Source: Hyphomicrobium sp. NDB2Meth4
GTDB lineage: Bacteria > Pseudomonadota > Alphaproteobacteria > Rhizobiales > Hyphomicrobiaceae
DNA: 64,000 nucleotides
Assembly (NCBI RefSeq): GCF_900117445.1
Contig: NZ_FPEJ01000001.1
Span: forward strand, 486,501-550,500
Reading direction: 5' to 3'
Shown here piece by piece: positions 10,116 through 19,307 of the stretch. The notes under the pieces were generated by a model. That model saw nothing but the letters and a program-made list of their open reading frames with translations. It was not told the DNA's origin and did no database searches. Made by a program: the position numbers and the translations under genes. Within the stretch, counting starts at the first letter, position 1. Every line of letters begins with the position of its first letter.

Positions 10116-12071
10116 TTAGCTCGCCGCGTCTCGCCGGTTCTGCCGGTTTTCGATCAGATCCTGCACCACCGCCGGATCGGCTAGGGTCGAAATATCCCCC
10201 AGGTTGGAGAACTCGTCCTCGGCGATCTTGCGCAGGATGCGCCGCATGATCTTGCCCGAGCGGGTCTTCGGCAGGCCGGGCGCGAACTGGATGAGATCGG
10301 GCGACGCGATCGGACCGATCTCCTTGCGCACGTGGGCGGTCAGCTCTTTCACCATCTCGGGGCCAAACTCCTCCCCGCTGACGAGCGTGACGTAGCAGTA
10401 GATGCCCTGGCCCTTGAGATTGTGCGGATATCCGACCACAGCCGCCTCGGCGACCTTCGGATGCGAAACCAGCGCGCTCTCGACTTCCGCGGTACCGAGC
10501 CGGTGCCCGGAAACGTTGATCACATCGTCGACGCGGCCGGTGATCCAGTAATAGCCATCCTCGTCCCGGCGGCAGCCGTCTCCGGTAAAATAGGTGCCGG
10601 GATATGTGCTGAAGTACGTCTGCACGAAGCGCTCGTGATCGCCATAAACCGTGCGCGCCTGACCGGGCCAGCTGTCGAGGAGGACGAGATTGCCGGTGGC
10701 AGCCCCTTCCAGGGTTGCGCCCTTATCGTCAACCAGCGCCGGTTGCACACCGAAGAACGGCGTCGTCGCCGAGCCGGGCTTCAGCGCCGTCGCTCCGGGC
10801 AGCGGCGAAATGAGGATGCCGCCTGTCTCGGTCTGCCACCACGTATCGACGATCGGGCAGCGATCCTCGCCGACCACGTGATAATACCACTCCCACGCTT
10901 CGGGGTTGATCGGCTCGCCGACGCTGCCGAGCAACCGCAACGACGACCGGTCGGAAGCCTTCACGAAATCATCGCCAGCCCCCATCAGCGCGCGAATTGC
11001 GGTAGGTGCCGTGTAGAAGATGTTCACCTTCCACTTGTCGACGACGTTCCAGAAGCGCGATTGCGTCGGGTAGTTCGGAATGCCTTCGAACATCAGCGTG
11101 GTGGCGCCGTTCGCCAGCGGTCCATAGACGATGTAGCTGTGCCCAGTAACCCAGCCGACATCCGCCGTGCACCAGTAGACGTCGCCGTCGTGATAATCGA
11201 AAACATACTGGTGCGTCATCGACGCATAGACGAGATAACCGCCGGACGAATGCACCACACCCTTTGGCGTGCCGGTCGATCCAGACGTATAAAGAATGAA
11301 CAGCGGATCTTCTGCGTTCATCTCCTCGGGAGGACAATCGGCGGAAACCTTCTCGGTTTCCTCGTGCAGCCAAAGATCGCGCCCGGCTGTCCACGCCACG
11401 GGGCGCCCCGTGCGCCGCACAACGAGCACCTTCTCATCGCCCTTGCCGACACGCGCCAGTGCATCGTCGGCATTCTTCTTAAGCGGCACGAACTTGCCGC
11501 CACGCACGCCCTCGTCGGCCGTGACGATGAATTTTGATTCCGCGTCTTGTATGCGCCCAGCAAGGCTTTCCGGCGAGAAGCCGCCGAACACGATCGAATG
11601 GATCGCGCCAATGCGGGCGCACGCCAGCATCGCGTACGCCGCCTCGGGGATCATCGGAAGATAGATAGTGACGCGATCACCCTTCTTGACCCCGTAGGAC
11701 TTGAGCACATTCGCAAACTTGCAAACGCGCTCATGCAGCTGCCGATAGGTGATCTGCTCTTCCTGGGTCGGATCATCGCCTTCCCAGATAATGGCGACCT
11801 GATCGCCGCGCGTCGCCAGATGCCGGTCGATGCAGTTGGCCGCGACGTTCAGCGTGCCGTCCTCGAACCACTTGATCGAAACATTATGCGGATCGAACGA
11901 GGTGTGCTTCACCTTCGTGTACGGCTTGATCCAGTCCAGGCGGCGGCCGACCTCGCCCCAAAATCCGTCCGGATCGCTCACCGAGCGCTCGTATAGCGTC
12001 TTGTAGCCATTCTCATCGATGAAGGCGCGCTCACGCCATTCACCCGGAACCGGATAAACCTTCCCCGACAT
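10116..12071 (-). CDS. acs: Acetyl-CoA synthetase (AMP-forming)
   Basis: A 651-residue enzyme that makes acetyl-CoA from acetate, ATP and CoA via acetyl-AMP. The adenylation motif [12 protein letters not shown] is near residue 259, WWQTETGG forms the acetate pocket region, and the C-terminal [13 protein letters not shown] holds Lys607, equivalent to the acetylation-controlled lysine of Salmonella Acs. The start [12 protein letters not shown] gives the usual family length. The frame stays open 180 nt upstream, but that extension is not Acs-like. The 232 nt between this start and the methyltransferase stop should hold its promoter. Confidence 0.96.
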   Translation of the reverse strand: MSGKVYPVPGEWRERAFIDENGYKTLYERSVSDPDGFWGEVGRRLDWIKPYTKVKHTSFDPHNVSIKWFEDGTLNVAANCIDRHLATRGDQVAIIWEGDDPTQEEQITYRQLHERVCKFANVLKSYGVKKGDRVTIYLPMIPEAAYAMLACARIGAIHSIVFGGFSPESLAGRIQDAESKFIVTADEGVRGGKFVPLKKNADDALARVGKGDEKVLVVRRTGRPVAWTAGRDLWLHEETEKVSADCPPEEMNAEDPLFILYTSGSTGTPKGVVHSSGGYLVYASMTHQYVFDYHDGDVYWCTADVGWVTGHSYIVYGPLANGATTLMFEGIPNYPTQSRFWNVVDKWKVNIFYTAPTAIRALMGAGDDFVKASDRSSLRLLGSVGEPINPEAWEWYYHVVGEDRCPIVDTWWQTETGGILISPLPGATALKPGSATTPFFGVQPALVDDKGATLEGAATGNLVLLDSWPGQARTVYGDHERFVQTYFSTYPGTYFTGDGCRRDEDGYYWITGRVDDVINVSGHRLGTAEVESALVSHPKVAEAAVVGYPHNLKGQGIYCYVTLVSGEEFGPEMVKELTAHVRKEIGPIASPDLIQFAPGLPKTRSGKIMRRILRKIAEDEFSNLGDISTLADPAVVQDLIENRQNRRDAAS

Positions 12072-12303
12072 GGGCGTTCTCCCAGAGTTTTTCATCGTTG
12101 CCGCCATTATGCCGACGGCGCTTCGTGAGGGCAATTTGGCACTTCGGCGAAGACAGATCCGCGCACAGCAGAACCGCTCCCGCTCCTGGCGCAGCACCAT
12201 GCAGACAAAGGACGGCAGCCCAATGACCTTGGTCAAAGGGGTTGGCCCCAACCGCGAAAACGCGCCGAAACGCTAATTTCTCAGCCTAGTTCCGATATCG
12301 GTA

Positions 12304-12984
12304 CTAGCCAAGGCGCCAGACGCTCGTTCGCTTAATCTCGGCGTCCTCCAGTTCACGCGTCACCGGAACCCGATACTCTGCCGCGACTTCGAACCGTCCC
12401 TTCGGAAAATAGTTGCGCTGCGGATCCCCGATCAACGCCACCGCCCCCTTCGCGGCGGCCGCCTCGATGAATCGGGTGACGAGTTCCGCCAGTTGGCGCT
12501 CATAGAAGAGATCGCCGACGAGGATGACATCGAAATCCCCCGGCTCGCCCTCGAGCAGGTTCTCCGCCGTCGTCTCTACGGCAACCCCATTGAGCGTCGC
12601 GTTGAGTTCCACCGCCGCCAACGACAACCGGTCGAGGTCTGAAGCCAAAGCCGACGCGGCGCCCGCCTGCATGGCGGCAATCGCGGTGAGCCCGGATCCG
12701 GAGCCCAGATCCAGCACCTTCTTGCCTGCGAGCAAACCGGGATTGTCGAGAATATAGCGCGCCAGAGCCTGGCCGCCCGCCCAGGCGAAGGCCCAGAACG
12801 GCGGTGGCACATTCATTTCGCCAAGCTCGTCTTCAGTCTTCTGCCAGATCGGCAGCGACTCCTCGGCAAGATGCAAACGGACCTCAGGCACAAGCGGTGG
12901 CGTCAACACTTGCGTGTTGCCGGCAATGAACGCTTGCGCGGCTTCTCGGCTGTTCAGGTCGAGCCGCGCCGCCGCTTTTGTCAT
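12304..12984 (-). CDS. METTL20-like class I methyltransferase (possible ETF-beta lysine methyltransferase)
   Basis: A 226-residue SAM methyltransferase. Motif I KVLDLGSGSGLTAIAA, the acidic SAM-ribose residue in ASDLDRLSL, and the post-motif GDLFYE resemble METTL20/ETFBKMT and its alphaproteobacterial homologues, which methylate lysines of electron-transfer flavoprotein beta. The N-terminal FIAGNTQVLTPPLVPEVRLHLAEE also fits that group. The specific substrate is inferred; a generic protein-lysine or small-molecule methyltransferase is the alternative. Its start overlaps the EVE gene stop by 4 nt. Confidence 0.8.
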   Translation of the reverse strand: MTKAAARLDLNSREAAQAFIAGNTQVLTPPLVPEVRLHLAEESLPIWQKTEDELGEMNVPPPFWAFAWAGGQALARYILDNPGLLAGKKVLDLGSGSGLTAIAAMQAGAASALASDLDRLSLAAVELNATLNGVAVETTAENLLEGEPGDFDVILVGDLFYERQLAELVTRFIEAAAAKGAVALIGDPQRNYFPKGRFEVAAEYRVPVTRELEDAEIKRTSVWRLG

Positions 12985-13424
12985 TTCTTTGACTTCTTAG
13001 CCGGTCGTTTCAATCCGCCCATGCGGCACACCTCTGCCCACTCCGCCGCCGTCACCGGCTGCACCGAGAGCCGGAACGATTTCACCAGCGACATCTCGGA
13101 AAGCTTCGGGTTTTCTTTCACATCAGAGAGCGTCACAGGCTTGGGCATAGCCTCCACGGCGCGCACGTCGACGCACTCCCATTTGCCGGTGTCATCAGTT
13201 GGATCGGGATGGGCCGGCTCGATCACCTCGCAAACCCCAACCACCTCTTTGCCGATATTGGAGTGATAGAAGAAGCAAAGGTCGCCGACCTTCATGTCCT
13301 TCATAAAATTGCGTGCAGTGAAGTTGCGCACCCCGCTCCAAGGCTCGCCCTTCGCGCCCTTGGCGACCAGATCGTTCCACGAGAATGCATCGGGCTCGGA
13401 CTTCATCAGCCAATAGGCCGGCAT
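12981..13424 (-). CDS. EVE domain protein
   Basis: A 147-residue single-domain protein starting MPAYWLMKSEPDAFSWNDL. The EVE fold is a PUA-like domain that binds modified bases in RNA or DNA. Family hallmarks seen are YWLMKSEP at the start, GVRNFTARNFMKDMKVGDLCFFYHS in the middle, and GVCEVIEPAHPDPTD after it. The C-terminal tail is Lys-rich (KRPAKKSKK). Upstream partner of the METTL20-like methyltransferase in an ATGA-overlapping pair. Its biological target is not deducible. Confidence 0.9.
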   Translation of the reverse strand: MPAYWLMKSEPDAFSWNDLVAKGAKGEPWSGVRNFTARNFMKDMKVGDLCFFYHSNIGKEVVGVCEVIEPAHPDPTDDTGKWECVDVRAVEAMPKPVTLSDVKENPKLSEMSLVKSFRLSVQPVTAAEWAEVCRMGGLKRPAKKSKK

Positions 13425-13507
13425 AGTGCAATTCCTGAATCTATGTCGAAACGGGCGTCGCGCACCCCGGCGCCGCTGTCAAGCGTAGACACCGCATTGC
13501 GCCAAGC

Positions 13508-14503
13508 TCAATCTTCGGCTTTCAAAGGCCGCTGCATCAGCTGCTCGATGGCAGCATCGACCCCAAGCTTTCCTTCGACCACGTCGCAGACCGCGCAGGC
13601 GATCGGCATCTCGACGCCCTTCTCCTCGGCAATGCGCTTCACCGCGGCCGCCGTATAGACGCCTTCAGTCACCGCAAGTTTGCCCGCCAGCGCTTGAGTG
13701 AGCGACTCCCCGCGCCCCAGCGAACGGCCCAGCGACATGTTGCGCGACTGCGGGCTGCCGCACGTAAGGATGAGGTCGCCTAGCCCCGAAAGCCCGATCA
13801 ACGTCTCCGGGCGCGCTCCCAGCGCCGCTCCAAGACGCCGCATCTCGGCAAATCCGCGCGTAACCAGCGCTGCATGCGCGCTCGCGCCCAGACCCTTTCC
13901 GTCGACGATGCCCGCAGCGATCGCCAGCACGTTCTTCAATGCGCCGCCGAGTTCCACGCCGATCACGTCATTCGTCCAGTAAAGGCGGAATGCCGGTCCG
14001 CCCAGACGTTCAGCCAAAAGGCGCCCGACCGTCTCGTCCGCACAAGCAACGGTCAGCGCCGCCGGCAGTCCGCGCCCGACATCCGCGGCAAAGCTCGGGC
14101 CCGACAGCACCGCCAACGTCACATCCGGCAGCTCAGCGGCGATCACGTCGCCCATCATCTGGCCGCTCGCCTGCTCAATACCCTTGGCGCAGATCACCAC
14201 GGGTTGCCCCGGGCGCAGCGATGGCCGAAGCACTCGCGCCATCGAACGCACGTGCTGCGCGGGCGCCACCAGCAGCAGCGCGTCGGCTGCAGCCACGTCC
14301 GCCAACTCTCCGGTAGCCCTGACCCCCGGATCGAGCGCGACGCCGGGAAGAAAGGTGTCGTTCACGTGGTGCGCATTGATGGCACTCACGACATCAGGCT
14401 CGCGCACCCACAGTGCCACGTCGCGGCCCGAGTGGCGCATTGCTTGCGCTAGGGCCGTCCCCCATGCGCCGCCCCCGACGATGCCAATCCTGTCGATCTT
14501 CAT
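13508..14503 (-). CDS. gpsA: NAD(P)-dependent glycerol-3-phosphate dehydrogenase
   Basis: A 331-residue cytoplasmic enzyme that reduces dihydroxyacetone phosphate to sn-glycerol-3-phosphate for phospholipids. The N-terminal GIVGGGAWGTALAQAM is the dinucleotide fold; VICAKGIEQASGQMM, LSGPSFAADVGRGLPAA and the catalytic-lysine region ELGGALKNVLAIAAGI are family signatures. The start MKIDRIGIVGG at 14503 was preferred over an upstream ATG at 14521 that adds six residues. It follows tsaD with a 55-nt gap, an order common in Alphaproteobacteria. Confidence 0.96.
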   Translation of the reverse strand: MKIDRIGIVGGGAWGTALAQAMRHSGRDVALWVREPDVVSAINAHHVNDTFLPGVALDPGVRATGELADVAAADALLLVAPAQHVRSMARVLRPSLRPGQPVVICAKGIEQASGQMMGDVIAAELPDVTLAVLSGPSFAADVGRGLPAALTVACADETVGRLLAERLGGPAFRLYWTNDVIGVELGGALKNVLAIAAGIVDGKGLGASAHAALVTRGFAEMRRLGAALGARPETLIGLSGLGDLILTCGSPQSRNMSLGRSLGRGESLTQALAGKLAVTEGVYTAAAVKRIAEEKGVEMPIACAVCDVVEGKLGVDAAIEQLMQRPLKAED

Positions 14504-14558
14504 CGCTGGCCCCCGCCGCAAAACTCGCCCGACGCCCTTGTTAGCACAGCCGCCAGCT

Positions 14559-15662
14559 TCATGCCTTCACGCCCGCGCCAATAGCAGGCGCCGCATGCAT
14601 ATCGAGCGGCCAGCGCGGACGCACGGGTGCGCCGAGCGGATCGACGAGACCGCGCGCAAGCCGCTCTGCTCCCGCCCACGCGATCATCGCAGCGTTGTCG
14701 CCGCATAGGGCAATTGGCGGCGCATGAAAGGTGAAACCCTGCGCCTTGCATAGCTGCTGCAGACGCCCTCTCAGCTTCTCGTTGGCTGCAACACCGCCCG
14801 CAACCACCAGACGCAGCGGTGCATCTCCACCGATACGCACCCGCGCCACGTCCATCGCGCGTGCACAGCGATCGGCAACGGCATCGGCAACGGCAGCCTC
14901 GAAGGCAGCCGCGATGTCCGCCGCATCCTGATCGCTCAGCGGCGCCAGCTTCTCCGCGGTGCGGCGGACCGCCGTCTTCAACCCCGCAAATGAGAAGTGC
15001 AGCTCCGGCCGCCCAACCATCGGACGCGGCAGATCGAACCGGTCACCGCGCCCTCCGCGTGCCGCCCGCTCCACAGCGGGACCACCCGGAAACCCGAGAC
15101 CGAGCAACTTCGCCGTCTTGTCGAACGCTTCGCCCAACGCATCGTCGATCGTCGTTCCCAATCGCTCGTAGTCGCCGACGCCGCGCACGATCAAGAGTTG
15201 CGTATGCCCGCCTGAAACGAGCAGCAGCAGGTACGGCGGCGCGATCCCCTCGGTGAGCCCCACGGTGAGAGCGTGCGCTTCCAGATGATGTACCCCAATG
15301 AATGGCAGCCCCTGCGCCAGCGCCAGCGCCTTGCCGGTGATCGCGCCGACGATCAAACCGCCGATGAGCCCCGGCCCCGTCGTCGCCGCAACCGCCGACA
15401 GGTCGCCAAGTCCGATACCGGCCTCGGCCAGCGCATCCCGCACAAGTAGATCGAGACACTCGACATGCGCGCGCGCCGCGATCTCCGGCACCACGCCTCC
15501 GAACGGCCGGTGCTTCTCCCACTGCGTGCGCACGATGCTGGACAGGATGCGGCCGTCACCCCCGGGCGTGCGCAGAACCACTGCGGCAGCGGTCTCATCG
15601 CAGCTCGTCTCAATACCCAGAACGACACCGGGCCTAGCACTTGTCGGCATTGTTTCTTGCAT
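14559..15662 (-). CDS. tsaD: tRNA t6A37 threonylcarbamoyltransferase TsaD
   Basis: A 367-residue ASKHA-fold enzyme that transfers the threonylcarbamoyl group to A37 of ANN-decoding tRNAs, with TsaB, TsaC and TsaE. Visible signatures: [16 protein letters not shown] at the start, the metal-binding [20 protein letters not shown], and [10 protein letters not shown] near the C-terminus. The end GVKA gives normal family length. The start is either ATG 15662 or ATG 15650, four codons apart; the frame continues upstream to 15770 but without conservation. Divergent from hemC. Confidence 0.95.
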   Translation of the reverse strand: MQETMPTSARPGVVLGIETSCDETAAAVVLRTPGGDGRILSSIVRTQWEKHRPFGGVVPEIAARAHVECLDLLVRDALAEAGIGLGDLSAVAATTGPGLIGGLIVGAITGKALALAQGLPFIGVHHLEAHALTVGLTEGIAPPYLLLLVSGGHTQLLIVRGVGDYERLGTTIDDALGEAFDKTAKLLGLGFPGGPAVERAARGGRGDRFDLPRPMVGRPELHFSFAGLKTAVRRTAEKLAPLSDQDAADIAAAFEAAVADAVADRCARAMDVARVRIGGDAPLRLVVAGGVAANEKLRGRLQQLCKAQGFTFHAPPIALCGDNAAMIAWAGAERLARGLVDPLGAPVRPRWPLDMHAAPAIGAGVKA

Positions 15663-15784
15663 CTTGGGTAGAGACGATACCGCGTTTGCGTTCACGGGCC
15701 GGCACAGGCATAGATGGCTCGGCCGCGGCCCGCACCAGGGCAGGCCGCTGATCTGGCGTTCGCGTAGCACCCGGAGAGACGAGC

Positions 15785-16726
15785 TTGCAAGTTGAAGAGG
15801 CTGTGAAAGTCCGCATAGGCACGCGCGGCTCGCCCCTCGCCCTTGCCCAGGCGCACCAAGTGGCCGAGCGGCTCACCGCCGCCCACGGCCTTCGCGACGA
15901 TCAGTGTGAGATCGTCATCATTAAGACGACGGGAGACAAGATCACCGACCGCCCCCTCATCGAAGCCGGCGGCAAGGGTCTATTCACCAAGGAGCTCGAA
16001 GAGGCGCTGTTCGCCGGCGACATCGATCTCGCCGTCCACTCCATGAAGGATGTGCCTGCGTTTCTGCCACCGGGCCTTTCTATCGCAGCCATTCTCGAGC
16101 GCGAGGACCCGCGCGACGCTTTCGTGAGCCTCAAATATTCCTCGCTCGCTGACATGCCAGCGGGCGCTATCGTTGGCACTTCCTCGCCCCGGCGCCGCGC
16201 GCAGGTTCTTCACGCCCGCCCAGACCTCCAAGTCGTGGAGTTCCGCGGCAACGTGCAGACGCGGCTGCGCAAGCTGGAAGAAGGCGTCGCCGACGCGACG
16301 TTCCTAGCCTGCGCGGGCCTCAACCGCCTTGGACTGTCGCAGCACATTTCCGCGATCATGAACGACGATGTCATGTTGCCCGCGGTTGCGCAGGGCGCCA
16401 TCGGCATCGAAATCCGCACGGGCGACAATAAAATCGAAGATCTGCTCGCCCCGCTGAATGACGCAGATACGGCGCTGTGCGTCGCCGCCGAGCGCGCCTA
16501 CCTCGCCCAGCTCGAAGGCTCCTGCCGCACGCCGATTGCGGGCTTTGCGCAGCTCGAAGGCGCCAAGCTGCGTATGCGCGGCGAGGTCCTCTCCACCGAC
16601 GGCCAGCGCGTCCATGTTGCCGACATCGCGGCCGACGCGGATAACGACACCGCGGTCACGCTGGGAGAGCAGGTTGCCCGCACCATCCTGGACGCCGCCG
16701 GACCTGACTTTCACGCGGCCGGCTGA
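15785..16726 (+). CDS. hemC: Hydroxymethylbilane synthase (porphobilinogen deaminase)
   Basis: A 313-residue enzyme that condenses four porphobilinogens to hydroxymethylbilane, feeding haem and, through CobA, cobalamin. [18 protein letters not shown] at the start, the [11 protein letters not shown] region, [10 protein letters not shown] and the dipyrromethane-cofactor cysteine Cys247 in GSCRTPIAG are seen. The start is probably the TTG at 15785: GGAGAG at 15773-15778 lies 6 nt upstream. A GTG at 15803 has its purine run only 2 nt away. First gene of a hemC-hemD-mic60-hemY operon. Confidence 0.96.
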   Translation: MQVEEAVKVRIGTRGSPLALAQAHQVAERLTAAHGLRDDQCEIVIIKTTGDKITDRPLIEAGGKGLFTKELEEALFAGDIDLAVHSMKDVPAFLPPGLSIAAILEREDPRDAFVSLKYSSLADMPAGAIVGTSSPRRRAQVLHARPDLQVVEFRGNVQTRLRKLEEGVADATFLACAGLNRLGLSQHISAIMNDDVMLPAVAQGAIGIEIRTGDNKIEDLLAPLNDADTALCVAAERAYLAQLEGSCRTPIAGFAQLEGAKLRMRGEVLSTDGQRVHVADIAADADNDTAVTLGEQVARTILDAAGPDFHAAG

Positions 16727-17463
16727 TGCGCCTGCTGATCACCCGGCCTGAGGCAGAAGCCGCCGCCTTCAGCGCGCAACTGGAAGCTCTTGGCCATTCC
16801 GTCGTGGCCGAGCCCCTGTTGCAGATGGAACTGCTCCCCATCGAGACCCGCGCGCTCGAAGGCGGAACGGCGCTCATCGTCACCAGTCGCAACGGCGTGC
16901 GCGCTCTCGCCCAAAGCCAAGCGTTCGATACCGCACGCAAGCTGCCAATGATTGCTGTAGGCCCGGGAACCGCCAGCCTCGCCCGCGAGCTTGGCTTTTC
17001 CGATATCGTTACAGGGCCTGGCACCGGGGCGGAGCTGGTTCCGATCATAACCGCGCAGGCCAGCAGCCTAGGAGGCGAATTTGCCCACCTCCGCGGAGAT
17101 GTAGTCGCTTTCGACCTAAAGGAAGCGCTTGCGGCCCATGGCATCGCCGTTCGCGAAATCCCAGCATACCGCAGTCAGCCCGCCAGCGCCCTCAGCCCGC
17201 AAACCCAGGCTTTACTGCAAAACCAAGAAGTCGACGCCGTCATCTTGATGTCGCCGCGAACCGGCGCAATCTTCACTGAACTCGTCAAGGCTTCCGGCCT
17301 GGAAGCGCCGGCCCGCAACCTCGTGTTGCTGTGCCTCTCTCCGGCCGTGGCCGCGGCCGTTAAGCCTCTCTCCCCCAAGAAGATTGAGGTGGCCGAGAGC
17401 CCGAACTTGGAGGCGATGCTGTCCGTAGTTGCCCGTGTAGCAACGCTCTGGTCAGGAGTGTAG
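16726..17463 (+). CDS. hemD: Uroporphyrinogen-III synthase
   Basis: A 245-residue enzyme that cyclises and inverts ring D of hydroxymethylbilane to give uroporphyrinogen III. Sequence conservation in HemD is low, but LLITRPEAEAAAFSAQLEALGH, TSRNGVRALAQ, GTASLAREL and the C-terminal VILMSPRTGAIFTEL fit the two-domain fold. The ATG overlaps the hemC TGA by 1 nt (TGATG), which supports both the identity and translational coupling. Confidence 0.92.
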   Translation: MRLLITRPEAEAAAFSAQLEALGHSVVAEPLLQMELLPIETRALEGGTALIVTSRNGVRALAQSQAFDTARKLPMIAVGPGTASLARELGFSDIVTGPGTGAELVPIITAQASSLGGEFAHLRGDVVAFDLKEALAAHGIAVREIPAYRSQPASALSPQTQALLQNQEVDAVILMSPRTGAIFTELVKASGLEAPARNLVLLCLSPAVAAAVKPLSPKKIEVAESPNLEAMLSVVARVATLWSGV

Positions 17464-17542
17464 GCTAGCGTCCAGCCCGCGTGCCAATGCTTCACGCCCG
17501 GACGGCGAGAAGCGGACGTATCCGCAGCGAGGTATTTCAGAA

Positions 17543-19282
17543 ATGACGGCCGATAAGAAAGAGCCCGAGAACAAGCCGGCGGGTTCCGCCTCCGCGCAGG
17601 GCCCCCGCCCGCACGCGACCCTTGATCTCAAGGCTAAAGACCTCACTCCCCCGGCACCGGCAAAGCCGGCCACCGCCGACGCCTCGGCAAAGGATAAGCC
17701 GTCTACGACCGCAACCTCAGCCGCATCGGCCGCGAGTAGCGCTTCCAGCACGCCTGCCTCCACGACGAAGCCTGATGCCGCCAAAACCGACAAAGACACC
17801 AAGAGCGACAAGCCCGCTAAGGACGCCAAACCGACAGTCGGCGCCCCGCCACCCGGCGCCGCCCAGCCGCCCGCTGCACGCGGCCATGGCGGATTCTTCA
17901 CCCACGTCGCGGCCGGCCTCGTTGGCGGTCTGATTGCGCTTCTGGCCGCCGATGCACTCGTCAGCCAGTTCGGCATCTCACTCACCAGCGAGCCCGACAA
18001 GACCGCGGCGCTCGAGCAGCGCCTCACCGCGATCGAAGCATCCCGCAGCCAGCGCTCCGCCTCGACGGAACTCGCCGCCCGGCTCGCCGCCGCCGAAGCC
18101 AAACTCAGCAAGGTTGAGCAACTCGACACCAACATCGGCGGCATCAGCCAGAAGCAGGCTGACTTCGACAAGACCCTCAACTCTCTGAACGAGAAGCTCA
18201 GCACCCAGGGCGAAGGCTCGCCGGAGGCAGAGCGCATCACCAAGCTCGAGGAACAGCTCGCAACGATGGCCAAGGCCGCCGAGAGCGATCCGCAGAGCGG
18301 CCGCATTCCCCAGCTCGCAGCCATCACCGGCAAGCTTGCCGATCTCGAGCAGACTATGTCCATCCAGCTCGACGCCCTGCGCAAGGGCGTCGCCGAGCAG
18401 CTTGCGACCGGAATCGGTACCGCCACGGAGGCCGGAGAGGCTGCCCGCGCCGGCGCCCAGCGTCTCGACCGCGAGGTTTCCACCTTGAAGGCCGAAGCCA
18501 CCGAGAATTCGACTGGACTTAACAGCCTCAAGACCGATGTCGATCAGACCAGCGCCGCGCTCCAGACCGTCCAAGAGGATCTGAAGCGCCTCAAGGCCGA
18601 CGTCTACGCGCGCCTGGCTGCCTTCGCCCGCCCCGAGGACGTCTCGACGGCGGTCACTCCGCTGTCCGACAAGCTCGCTGCGCTCCAGCAGGACGTGCAA
18701 ACAGTCCTCAAGAGTGAAGGCGACCGCCGCAGCACCGCCGAGCGCATCGTGCTCTCGCTCGAACTCGCCAACCTCAAGCGTGCCATCGATCGCGGCAAGC
18801 CATATGCGACTGAACTCGAGCAGACCCGAAAGGTGGCTGGCGGGGTAGTCGACCTCGCGCCGCTGGACCGCTTCGCCCTCGACGGCGTCCCCACCACGAC
18901 TGAGCTGCGCCAGCAGTTCAAGCCGATCGCCTTCACGATCATCGACGCCGAGGAGCAGCAGCAGGACGGCTCCATCGTCGACCGTCTGCTGGCGGGCGCA
19001 AAGTCGGTAGTGCGCGTACGCAAGACCGCACCGAACGCCGAGGACAAGAGCACTGAGGCGACCGTCGCTCGCATCGAAACGGCATTGAACGAAGATCGGC
19101 TCACTGACGTTCTGGAACTGGCAAAGACTCTGCCGGCCCCTGCACGTGAGGCGGCCGCCGAGTTCCTGAGAAAGGTTGAGGCCCGCGAAGCTGTGGATCA
19201 CGCCCTGTCATCGGTCGAATCCCAGCTCAAGGCCTCACTCGCCGCCGCGCCCGCCCCCGATTCCGGCAAAGCCGCTCAATAG
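17543..19282 (+). CDS. Mitofilin/Mic60-like inner-membrane protein (alphaMic60)
   Basis: A 579-residue protein. A low-complexity Ala/Pro/Lys/Thr-rich N-terminus (~115 residues) precedes a membrane segment at about 120-140 (HVAAGLVGGLIALLAADALV), then long Ala/Glu/Lys coiled coil to about 390, then a helical C-terminal domain like mitofilin. Alphaproteobacterial Mic60 is known to be encoded beside hem genes and to shape intracytoplasmic membranes, as its mitochondrial homologue shapes cristae. The hemD/hemY position here matches that. The function in this organism is inference; some annotations call this family COG4223. Confidence 0.85.
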   Translation: MTADKKEPENKPAGSASAQGPRPHATLDLKAKDLTPPAPAKPATADASAKDKPSTTATSAASAASSASSTPASTTKPDAAKTDKDTKSDKPAKDAKPTVGAPPPGAAQPPAARGHGGFFTHVAAGLVGGLIALLAADALVSQFGISLTSEPDKTAALEQRLTAIEASRSQRSASTELAARLAAAEAKLSKVEQLDTNIGGISQKQADFDKTLNSLNEKLSTQGEGSPEAERITKLEEQLATMAKAAESDPQSGRIPQLAAITGKLADLEQTMSIQLDALRKGVAEQLATGIGTATEAGEAARAGAQRLDREVSTLKAEATENSTGLNSLKTDVDQTSAALQTVQEDLKRLKADVYARLAAFARPEDVSTAVTPLSDKLAALQQDVQTVLKSEGDRRSTAERIVLSLELANLKRAIDRGKPYATELEQTRKVAGGVVDLAPLDRFALDGVPTTTELRQQFKPIAFTIIDAEEQQQDGSIVDRLLAGAKSVVRVRKTAPNAEDKSTEATVARIETALNEDRLTDVLELAKTLPAPAREAAAEFLRKVEAREAVDHALSSVESQLKASLAAAPAPDSGKAAQ

Positions 19283-19307
19283 AGCGCTTCAGTAGAGATT
19301 GCGTCGC

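Noticed and set aside
17452-19201. Two long minus-strand open frames opposite the mitofilin-like gene.
   Set aside because: Low-complexity Ala/Ser/Leu composition caused by the third-position GC bias of the real gene.
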